In this document: piece by piece, positions 1-5,439 of the stretch
How the letters are laid out: each line of letters starts with the position of its first letter
Position numbering within the stretch: position 1 is the stretch's first letter
Assembly (NCBI GenBank): GCA_028704125.1
Contig: JAQVLM010000248.1
Location: 1 to 5,439 of the forward strand
DNA length: 5,439 nucleotides
From: Opitutales bacterium
GTDB taxonomy: Bacteria; Verrucomicrobiota; Verrucomicrobiia; Opitutales; JAFGAQ01
Direction: 5' to 3'
Notes under the pieces: generated by a model
The model's input: the letters and a program-made list of their open reading frames with translations, nothing else
Database searches by the model: none
What the model was told of the DNA's origin: nothing
Made by a program: the position numbers and the translations under genes

Positions 1-452
1 GCGAGATTGAGGCTTCCAAGTGGGGGCTGAGCTATATCGCGTTGGACGGCAATATCGCCTGTCTGGTCAATGGGGCCGGTCTCGCGATGGCGACGATGGA
101 CATCATCAAGCATTTCGGGGGTAACCCGTCGAACTTCCTCGATGTTGGCGGTGGTGCGACTACCGAGCAAGTGACGGAGGCTTTCAGGATCATCCTCTCC
201 GACAAGAAGGTGAAGGGAATTCTGGTCAATATCTTCGGCGGAATTATGAGCTGTGCGACGATCGCAAAGGGCGTGACTGCGGCAGCCAAGGCAGTGGGTA
301 TTTCGATTCCCCTTGTCATCCGCTTGGAAGGCAGTGAGGTGAATGAGGGCAAGCAGATCCTCAAGGAAAGTGGTCTTGTCCATGATTCAGCCGACAGTTT
401 GAGTGACGCGGCACGGAAAATCGTGGAGCGCGTGAAAGCTCAGGAGGCTTGA
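1..452 (+). CDS. sucC: Succinyl-CoA synthetase (ADP/GDP-forming) beta subunit, C-terminal part (5' truncated by the window)
   Basis: This is the beta subunit of succinate-CoA ligase, which with SucD interconverts succinyl-CoA and succinate while making ATP or GTP in the TCA cycle; it acts in the cytoplasm. The reading frame begins at base 3, and 149 codons precede the TGA at 450-452. The E. coli protein has about 388 residues, so roughly the last 40 percent is visible; this is the ligase-CoA domain, and the ATP-grasp domain lies off the left edge. Recognisable blocks, numbered within the fragment, are ALDGNI (13-18), NGAGLAM (23-29), FLDVGGGAT (45-53) and NIFGGI (76-81), followed by the family's VIRLEG stretch. 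The position after NIFGGI reads MSCATI where E. coli has VRCDLI, a local variation. sucD follows after 40 bases in the same direction, the usual sucCD operon order. Identity is clear from the motifs and the partner gene. Confidence 0.97.
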   Translation, partial: EIEASKWGLSYIALDGNIACLVNGAGLAMATMDIIKHFGGNPSNFLDVGGGATTEQVTEAFRIILSDKKVKGILVNIFGGIMSCATIAKGVTAAAKAVGISIPLVIRLEGSEVNEGKQILKESGLVHDSADSLSDAARKIVERVKAQEA

Positions 453-476
453 GTTTAACCAGATCACCCAATCGAA

Positions 477-488
477 AAGGAAAAGAAG
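477..488 (+). promoter_or_regulatory. Probable ribosome binding site of sucD
   Basis: A purine run (AAGGAAAAGAAG) lies 4 to 15 bases before the sucD ATG. Its AGGA core at 478-481 is about 11 bases from the start codon, slightly far, while the AGAAG part is nearer. It supports initiation at 493 within the sucCD transcript. No promoter-like sequence is evident in the 40-base gap. Confidence 0.5.
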
Positions 489-492
489 CATT

Positions 493-1374
493 ATGAGTAT
501 TCTGGTAAACAGCGAAACCCGCGTGGTGGGACAGGGAATCACCGGTAAGGCCGGATCCAAGCATGCGCTGAACAACATCGCATACGGCACGCGTTATGTC
601 GGGGCCGTTACCCCGGGAAAAGGCGGTCAGTTGTTCGACAACAAGATTCCGGTGTTCAACACCGTGCATGAGGCGGTTCAGAAAGAAGGAGCCAACACAT
701 CTGTGATTTTCGTTCCACCTCCATTTGCGGCGGACGGTATTCTGGAGGCAATTGATGCGGGAATCAAACTGATCATTTGCATCACGGAAGGGATTCCGGT
801 CAAGGATATGGCTATTGTGAAGCGTGCTTTGAAGGCTAGCCAGTCCCGTTTGATCGGCCCGAATTGTCCCGGTATCATGACTCCGGGACAGTGCAACATC
901 GGGATTATGCCGGGATACATCGCCAAACCTGGAAAGATTGGGGTGGTGAGTCGTTCGGGAACCTTGACCTATGAGGCCATGTATCAGTTGACGGTCCGGG
1001 GGTATGGGCAATCCACCTGTGTGGGGATCGGGGGCGACCCGATCAACGGGACGAGCCATTTGGATGTGCTCAGGATGTTCAACGAGGATCCGGAAACCGA
1101 AGCGATTGTGATGATCGGTGAGATCGGTGGGTCAGCCGAAGAGCAGGCCGCCGCCTATGTCCGCGATCACGTGCGCAAGCCGGTCGCCGCATTCATAGCC
1201 GGCACAACCGCTCCTGCAGGGAGGCGAATGGGGCATGCCGGTGCGATCGTGTCCGGTAGCAGTGGAGGTGCGGATTCCAAGATTGCCGCGCTCAAGGCCG
1301 CTGGTATCGCGGTGGCGCCCACTCCATCCGATATCGCGGAAACCCTTTTGTCGATCTACAAGCCGAAGGCCTGA
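493..1374 (+). CDS. sucD: Succinyl-CoA synthetase alpha subunit (complete)
   Basis: This is the alpha subunit of succinate-CoA ligase. It binds CoA and carries the histidine that is transiently phosphorylated during the reaction with SucC. It has 293 residues, close to the roughly 290 usual for the family. The N-terminal Rossmann CoA-binding domain shows GITGKAG (15-21). Further on are GPNCPG (122-127), SRSGTL (153-158), GIGGDPINGT and GEIGGSAEE. The active-site histidine is H248 in GHAGAIVSG, matching His246 of E. coli. The ATG at 493 gives the typical MSILVN start and is preceded by a purine-rich stretch at 477-488 (AAGGAAAAGAAG), a plausible though not perfect ribosome binding site. The gene is co-oriented with sucC and is probably the last gene of the transcript, since an intrinsic terminator follows its TGA. 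All key residues seem present and nothing looks broken. Confidence 0.98.
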   Translation: MSILVNSETRVVGQGITGKAGSKHALNNIAYGTRYVGAVTPGKGGQLFDNKIPVFNTVHEAVQKEGANTSVIFVPPPFAADGILEAIDAGIKLIICITEGIPVKDMAIVKRALKASQSRLIGPNCPGIMTPGQCNIGIMPGYIAKPGKIGVVSRSGTLTYEAMYQLTVRGYGQSTCVGIGGDPINGTSHLDVLRMFNEDPETEAIVMIGEIGGSAEEQAAAYVRDHVRKPVAAFIAGTTAPAGRRMGHAGAIVSGSSGGADSKIAALKAAGIAVAPTPSDIAETLLSIYKPKA

Positions 1375-1397
1375 TCGGTTGCATTGGATTCATTTTG

Positions 1398-1438
1398 CCG
1401 GTGGAAGATTGGGATGCCGATCCTCCACCGGTTTTTTT
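1398..1438 (+). terminator. Rho-independent terminator of the sucCD operon
   Basis: A perfect 8-bp outer stem (CCGGTGGA at 1398-1405 with TCCACCGG at 1424-1431) continues inward, after one A/C mismatch, with GAT/ATC, a T-G wobble and GG/CC, closing on a 4-base loop (GATG, 1413-1416). Seven T residues at 1432-1438 follow the stem directly. It sits 24 bases past the sucD stop codon on the same strand. This is the classic architecture of an intrinsic terminator and marks the operon end. The mirrored orientation would have no T-run after the hairpin, so it should work only on the + strand. Confidence 0.88.
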
Positions 1439-1478
1439 GCGCTTGAGATATTCCGACAATCGACTCCATTGGAACCCC

Positions 1479-2627
1479 ATGGAGTTCGACAAGGAGATCA
1501 ACCGGCATGGAACCGGCAGTTTGAAGTGGGATCGTTTCAAGGGAACGGACGTGCTTCCGTTTTGGGTAGCGGACATGGATTTTGAGTCTCCGCCCGAGGT
1601 GTTGGCAGCTTTACGAGAGAGGGTATCCCACGGTGTGTTTGGGTATACGATTCCACCGGAGTCGGCGGTTCGTGCTGTCTGCGAATACCTCGAACGCCAA
1701 CATGGTTTCACCATTTCCCCGGACTGGCTGGTGTGGAGCCCGGGTTTGGTGCCGTCGCTGAATCTCGCGTGCCGGGCTTTCGCGGAAAAAGGGGACGGCG
1801 TGATGACCTTTGTGCCATCGTATCCTCCTTTTCTGACGGCTCCGGGATACGCGGAGCGCGAGCTGCTGACGGTTGCGTTGTTGCCCCGGGGGGACAATTC
1901 CGGTTGGGAGATCGACTGGGAGCAGATGGAGTCAAAGGTGACGCCGCGCACCCGCTTGTTTTTGCTCAGTCATCCCCAGAATCCCGTTGGTAAGGCCTTT
2001 TCCGAAAATGAGCTCGCGCAAATCGGAGCGTTTTGTGTGAAGCATGACCTGATCCTTTGCTCGGACGAGATCCATTGTGACCTTCAATTGGGTGAGAGTC
2101 GGCACATCTCCGCTGGCACCTTGTCTCCCGAGATCCTTAAACGCACGATCATCCTGATGTCTCCGAGCAAAACCTACAATCTCGCGGGTTTGGCCTGCGC
2201 ATACCTGGTGATTCCCGATGAATCGCTGCGGAACCGTTACAAGCGGGCAGCCCGCGGAATCATTACGGAGATCAACCTGTTCGGCTATGCGGGTTGCGAG
2301 GCGGCCTATCGTTTCGGTGAGGCATGGAGGCAACGTTTGCTGGCGTGTCTCGGGGGAAACCGGGATCGGGTCTATCAGGTGCTGGGTCGCTATTCCCAGA
2401 TACGGCTCCGGCCAATGGATGCGACGTATCTCGCTTGGTTGGATGTCCGGAGCATGGATGTCGCGGATGCCTCTGGTGCGTTTGAAAAAGGAGGAGTTGG
2501 TTTGTCAGACGGTGTTCAGTTTGGTCAGCCCGGATTCCTGAGGCTCAACTTCGGCTGTCCCCGGGCCATGCTGGATGAGGGTTTGCAACGCATGGAGCGG
2601 GTGTTGTCGTCGCATGATCAATCGTAG
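1479..2627 (+). CDS. patB: MalY/PatB-type PLP-dependent C-S lyase (probable cystathionine beta-lyase), aminotransferase class I/II fold
   Basis: It probably cleaves the C-S bond of cystathionine or cysteine conjugates, giving homocysteine or a thiol, pyruvate and ammonia, in the cytoplasm. The start at ATG 1479 gives 382 residues, near the 387-390 of B. subtilis PatB and E. coli MalY, and begins with the family's FDKEINRHGTGSLKWD block. Motifs in order are LPFWVADMDF, GVFGYT (Y56), WSPGLVPSL (86-94), PSYPPF (Y115, PLP stacking), SHPQNPVG (N168), SDEIHCDL (D196, binds the PLP pyridine nitrogen), SPSKTYNLAGL (K231, Schiff-base lysine; K233 in MalY) and FLRLNFGCPR (R355, substrate carboxylate). 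The frame is open back to a TTG at 1395, but that start would place the sucCD terminator inside the gene and add residues unlike the family. The ribosome site is weak (GGAA at 1471-1474, only four bases before ATG). Substrate is inferred; a plain aminotransferase is less likely, and the symbol is given by family only. Confidence 0.88.
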   Translation: MEFDKEINRHGTGSLKWDRFKGTDVLPFWVADMDFESPPEVLAALRERVSHGVFGYTIPPESAVRAVCEYLERQHGFTISPDWLVWSPGLVPSLNLACRAFAEKGDGVMTFVPSYPPFLTAPGYAERELLTVALLPRGDNSGWEIDWEQMESKVTPRTRLFLLSHPQNPVGKAFSENELAQIGAFCVKHDLILCSDEIHCDLQLGESRHISAGTLSPEILKRTIILMSPSKTYNLAGLACAYLVIPDESLRNRYKRAARGIITEINLFGYAGCEAAYRFGEAWRQRLLACLGGNRDRVYQVLGRYSQIRLRPMDATYLAWLDVRSMDVADASGAFEKGGVGLSDGVQFGQPGFLRLNFGCPRAMLDEGLQRMERVLSSHDQS

Positions 2628-2696
2628 TGGTTTACGGGCGCTTACGCTGTGAAGCCCTCCGGATTAAAAAGGATAGGCTTGGTGCCCGGGTACAGA
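2628..2696. other. Short gap between convergent genes, no clear terminator
   Basis: This 69-base gap lies between the stop of the C-S lyase gene (+) and the stop of alr (-). It holds small inverted repeats, for example GGGC with GCCC around 2636-2657 and AAGCC with GGCTT around 2652-2681, but their stems are short or bulged and no T-run follows on either strand. I cannot call an intrinsic terminator for either gene. Rho-dependent ending or overlapping transcripts are possible. Confidence 0.5.
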
Positions 2697-3812
2697 CTAC
2701 TCGACATAGACCCGTTTCACCCGGTTTCCGATTGAACAGATGATCTCGTAGGGAATGGTTCCTTTTGCTTTGGCCCAGTCACCGACTTGCAGTGCGTCGT
2801 CCAGGCAAACCACCGCGTCGCCGATTTGTGCCTCGGGAATGGCATCCAGTGAGATGGTGGTGTAGTCCATCGAGATGCGGCCGAGAATGGGGCAATCCTT
2901 TCCCCGGATCGAAAGATGGCCGCAGTCGCTCAATTGGAGAGGCAAGCCATCGGCGTAACCAATCGCCACTGTGCCGACCCGTGTCGGCTTTTTCAGCGTG
3001 TGGGTGCGCCCATAGCCGATCGAAGCTCCCCATGGGAGATCGCGTATCGCAACGAGGCGCGAACGCAGCGAGAGCACCGGTTCGAGGGGCAGCGTCTGGC
3101 GACCTTCGAGGTCAAAACAGCCATACAGGTTAATCCCGGTGCGGGCGATCGTGAAAGGTGGACGGCGGGATGCATCGATGTTGTGAATCCCGTCGCTATT
3201 GGCAATGTGCGCGTGTGCGAAGCGGATGCCTTTTTGCTCCAGGCCATCCATCAGATGCAGCAGCGCGGTGACCTGATGGTTGGAGAAATCCGAATCTCCA
3301 TATGCGAAGGGGAAATGGGAATAAATTCCCTCGCATTTCAGGTTTTCGAGTCCGGCGATCTCCGGAATGTGAGTGGCCGCGGCCGCTATCGGAATCCCGA
3401 GTCTGCCCATTCCGGAATCGATGGCCAGATGGCCTTTGGCCATTTTGCCTTGGCGTTTGGCTTCCGCATCGATGAGGCGGGCGCTTGCAAGATCGGAAAC
3501 CGGAAGCGTGAAGTCGTGGGCAATCGCTGCGGGGATTTCATCTGGAAGCACACTGCCCAGCAACAGGATACGTGCCCCGATGTCCGCGATCTCAACCGCT
3601 TCCCGCAACTCGGCAACTCCAAACCACAACACCCCCTCCTGTCGCAAGGCTTGCGCGATCGTTCTTACGCCGAGTCCGTAGGCATTTGCTTTGAGTATGG
3701 CCATCACCTGCAGTGGTGCCACCGCCCGTGCCACTTTGCGATAGTTCGCCCTCAGCTTGGAAAGGCTGACTTCAAGCACCACCCGTGCTTCAACCTGCTG
3801 AATATCCGCCAT
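2697..3812 (-). CDS. alr: Alanine racemase, PLP-dependent
   Basis: It interconverts L- and D-alanine in the cytoplasm, feeding D-Ala to peptidoglycan synthesis. The start chosen is the ATG at 3812-3810, giving 371 residues (MADIQQVEARVVLEV...), normal for the family at about 360-390; the ATG directly before it (3815-3813) would add one Met. The N-terminal TIM barrel carries the PLP lysine K41 in AILKANAYGLG, then AIDSGMGRLG (130-139), the SHF strand end and HIANSDG (202-208). The C-terminal beta domain shows the second catalytic base Y267 in SIGYGR, AIGYADG (283-289), GRISMD (311-316) and the ending IGNRVKRVYVE. Both catalytic residues are present. The frame stays open upstream to an ATG at 3959, but those extra 49 residues do not resemble racemases and lack a ribosome site. 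No strong Shine-Dalgarno precedes 3812 or 3815 either. The gene converges on the C-S lyase gene and is divergent from the ABC transporter. Whether this is a biosynthetic (alr) or catabolic (dadX) form cannot be told. Confidence 0.95.
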   Translation of the reverse strand: MADIQQVEARVVLEVSLSKLRANYRKVARAVAPLQVMAILKANAYGLGVRTIAQALRQEGVLWFGVAELREAVEIADIGARILLLGSVLPDEIPAAIAHDFTLPVSDLASARLIDAEAKRQGKMAKGHLAIDSGMGRLGIPIAAAATHIPEIAGLENLKCEGIYSHFPFAYGDSDFSNHQVTALLHLMDGLEQKGIRFAHAHIANSDGIHNIDASRRPPFTIARTGINLYGCFDLEGRQTLPLEPVLSLRSRLVAIRDLPWGASIGYGRTHTLKKPTRVGTVAIGYADGLPLQLSDCGHLSIRGKDCPILGRISMDYTTISLDAIPEAQIGDAVVCLDDALQVGDWAKAKGTIPYEIICSIGNRVKRVYVE

Positions 3813-3815
3813 CAT

Positions 3816-4053
3816 CGCATCATTGTATTGGCCGTGGGCTTCTCCATCGAGCGGAGCAAACTGCGGTGCAACAGGGTGATTTTTTCCATTGCGTGGCACT
3901 CTTGACAAGCCCTTTCCGATCAATCGTGCTGAGAGAGTGAACCCGTTAGTCGCATCCATGGGCTGGGTCCGTTCCGGATACCCGGATGGATCAGTGCTTA
4001 TCCTCCTGTCCGAGAGTGGCTTGGCGATTGGCTTCCGGGAAAACGATCACTAA
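3816..4053. other. Divergent intergenic region between alr and the ABC transporter gene
   Basis: These 238 bases separate the preferred alr start from the transporter start and should hold promoters for both directions. A perfect TTGACA at 3902-3907 on the + strand has no acceptable -10 box 16-18 bases on. On the - strand there is an AGGAGG at about 4008-4003, but no ATG, GTG or TTG follows at a suitable distance in the alr frame. The part from 3816 to 3959 is also an open in-frame extension of alr. I see no riboswitch, tRNA or repeat here. Confidence 0.5.
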
Positions 4054-5439
4054 ATGAGCCGCAAACAAAACATCCGCTTTTCCTGGCGTGATATCAACGG
4101 TTTCCTGAAGGGCAGCCGGTTGCTGTTTGTTTTCGGTTTTGTTCTGGGCATGGTGGACGCTGCTGCCCAATGTGCGGTGCCGGTGTTCTTCCGGTTTGTG
4201 ATCAACTCGATCGAATCCGATGCGGCGTTGTTTGTGCGCGAACAGTTGGGATGGACGATCGGAGCGGGCGTGGTGCTATTGGTTTTGTTTCTACCGGCTG
4301 CGTATTTCTTTCATGTGTTCTTTTTTGTGTCGGTGATGCGCTTTTGCCGGAACCTTCAGGTCGAGCTGTACCGGCACGTACAGCGGCTGTCGGTGGACTT
4401 CTTTCAGCGTTTTCAGGTCGGTGAGATCAATGCCCGGTTGAACGGGGATATTGAGACGATCTGTGGCTCGGCCGGGATGCTGTCTTTCATCCTGGTGTGG
4501 GGACCGGGTATGATCATCTACAGCTTCACCATGATGTTCCTGATCAACGTTGAGCTGGCTGTTATCGCGCTGGTGATGCTCGTGTTGGTGTCATCGATCA
4601 CTGCATGGGCCATGCCTTCTCTTAAACGATGGAATCGCGAGGTGCGCGATGCATCCGGTCAGGTTTCGGCCACGATCACAGAGTATGTCGGGCTCTACGG
4701 GCTTCTGAAGGCGTTTTCACGGGAGGACCATGCGGAGCGGCGGGTAAGCCGGATGAGCGATGACCTGCTGCATAGCCGCGAGCGTTTGACCTGGTTGCAG
4801 AACTTGTTCACTGACTTCATGCAGACCCTCACCCGGTTTGTCGCCCCGTTGGCGATTCTCTTTGTGGGGGCTTTGTGGATATCGGAGGGAAACCTGCGAA
4901 CCGGTGATCTGGTGGCTTTCTGGGGGTATTGGCTTCAGTTGGGCGGGTTGGCCACAGGACTGGTGATGGCTTTCTCCGCTCTCATGGCAACGATCGCCTC
5001 TCTGGACCGCGTGATTGCCTTTTTCCGGGAGTCTCCGATGGTAGTGGACCGTGACCAGCCGCTTGCTTTGGGCGAAGTGCGGGGACATCTGGAGTTTCAG
5101 GATGTCGCTTTCAAATACCCTGTTTTCGGGTCAGGCGAGGAGGAAGGTCCGGTTCTGCGGAGTATCCACCTGACCATCCGGGCAGGGGAAAAGGTAGCGA
5201 TTGTCGGCCCAAGCGGCGCGGGAAAAACCTCTCTGTTGATGTTGGCGATGCGTTTCTACGATCCCGATGAAGGCGCGATTCTTTTGGATGGGATCGACAT
5301 CCGGGATGTAAAACAGGGTGATTTGCGGTCCCGTTTGGGAATGGTGATGCAGGAAAGCCTCTTTTTTGCGGGCAGCATCAAGGACAACCTGTTATTGGCC
5401 AGGCCCGATGCATCTGAGAAAGACTGTTGGGCTGCGCTT
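4054..5439 (+). CDS. ABC exporter half-transporter (membrane domain fused to ATPase domain), 3' truncated by the window
   Basis: This is an ATP-driven inner-membrane exporter of the type-1 ABC family (MsbA/BmrA/lipid- or drug-export style) that would act as a dimer. The ATG at 4054 directly follows an in-frame TAA (4051-4053), so no upstream start is possible. The frame stays open for 462 codons to the window edge; such proteins are usually 570-620 residues. Hydrophobic stretches near residues 22-50, 69-95, 143-165, 166-187, about 261-277 and 287-310 fit a six-helix membrane domain. The block LSVDFFQRFQVGEINARLNGDIETI (112-136) is the family's intracellular coupling region, given here from LSVDFF to DIETI. 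The ATPase domain begins near 346 with A-loop Y355, Walker A GPSGAGKT (385-392, K391), the DPDEGAILLDG stretch and Q-loop Q433 in MVMQESLFF, then SIKDNL. The LSGGQ signature, Walker B and H-loop lie beyond the edge. A GGGA at 4037-4040 is a weak, distant ribosome site. The substrate cannot be told, and the divergent alr neighbour is only a hint. Confidence 0.93.
   Translation, partial: MSRKQNIRFSWRDINGFLKGSRLLFVFGFVLGMVDAAAQCAVPVFFRFVINSIESDAALFVREQLGWTIGAGVVLLVLFLPAAYFFHVFFFVSVMRFCRNLQVELYRHVQRLSVDFFQRFQVGEINARLNGDIETICGSAGMLSFILVWGPGMIIYSFTMMFLINVELAVIALVMLVLVSSITAWAMPSLKRWNREVRDASGQVSATITEYVGLYGLLKAFSREDHAERRVSRMSDDLLHSRERLTWLQNLFTDFMQTLTRFVAPLAILFVGALWISEGNLRTGDLVAFWGYWLQLGGLATGLVMAFSALMATIASLDRVIAFFRESPMVVDRDQPLALGEVRGHLEFQDVAFKYPVFGSGEEEGPVLRSIHLTIRAGEKVAIVGPSGAGKTSLLMLAMRFYDPDEGAILLDGIDIRDVKQGDLRSRLGMVMQESLFFAGSIKDNLLLARPDASEKDCWAAL

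Noticed and set aside
361..1059. A 232-codon open frame on the - strand opposite the sucC end and sucD
   Set aside because: It lies antisense to well-conserved sucC and sucD, its translation is low-complexity and Arg/His/Pro-rich without domains, and nothing supports its expression.
1395..1478. Extension of the C-S lyase N-terminus to a TTG at 1395
   Set aside because: The added 28 codons would run through the terminator hairpin and T-tract, and family members begin at about the residue encoded at 1479.
1292..1951. A 219-codon open frame on the - strand across the sucD end, terminator and lyase gene start
   Set aside because: It crosses an intrinsic terminator and two real genes, and its Ser/Arg/Pro-rich translation looks like an antisense shadow.
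2916..3905. A 329-codon open frame on the + strand opposite alr
   Set aside because: It is fully antisense to a clear alanine racemase with intact catalytic residues, its product resembles no family I know, and long antisense frames are common in GC-rich coding DNA.
3902..3930. Perfect TTGACA as a -35 box for the ABC transporter
   Set aside because: At 16-18 bases downstream there is no sequence resembling TATAAT, and it would lie about 120 bases ahead of the start codon within a possible alr extension.
3961..3995. Repeated CGGAT units and a possible GGGT/ACCC hairpin as an operator or riboswitch
   Set aside because: The units are only five bases long, the stem is short and bulged, and no known regulatory RNA or operator pattern fits.

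Overview
The window is ordinary bacterial chromosome carrying housekeeping genes, and I see no mobile element, CRISPR array, RNA gene or clearly new system. It contains, in order, the 3' end of sucC, a complete sucD, a strong intrinsic terminator, a MalY/PatB-type PLP-dependent C-S lyase gene, an alanine racemase gene on the opposite strand, and the first 462 codons of an ABC exporter that runs off the right edge. The DNA is moderately GC-rich by eye and the codon use looks similar across the genes. Protein style (the SucD start, and the MDYTTISL stretch in the racemase) suggests a Gram-negative-type lineage, perhaps Verrucomicrobiota. That placement is an impression and is not proven by anything in the window.

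Left part (1-1438): sucC and sucD lie 40 bases apart on the + strand and encode the beta and alpha subunits of succinyl-CoA synthetase, the substrate-level phosphorylation step of the TCA cycle. The operon ends 24 bases after sucD at a long GC-rich hairpin with a T7 tail.

Middle (1479-3815): the MalY/PatB gene starts only 40 bases after the terminator's T-tract. It converges with the alanine racemase gene across a 69-base gap with no convincing terminator. The two encode unrelated PLP enzymes. The lyase probably serves sulfur amino acid metabolism (cystathionine to homocysteine), and the racemase supplies D-alanine for peptidoglycan.

Right part (3816-5439): a divergent intergenic region separates the racemase from an ABC transporter whose membrane domain and first half of the ATPase domain (Walker A, Q-loop) are present. 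The signature motif and Walker B lie beyond the window. The only mildly puzzling spots are the racemase start region, with its non-homologous in-frame extension and overlapping short frame, and how the lyase gene gets transcribed so close behind a strong terminator.
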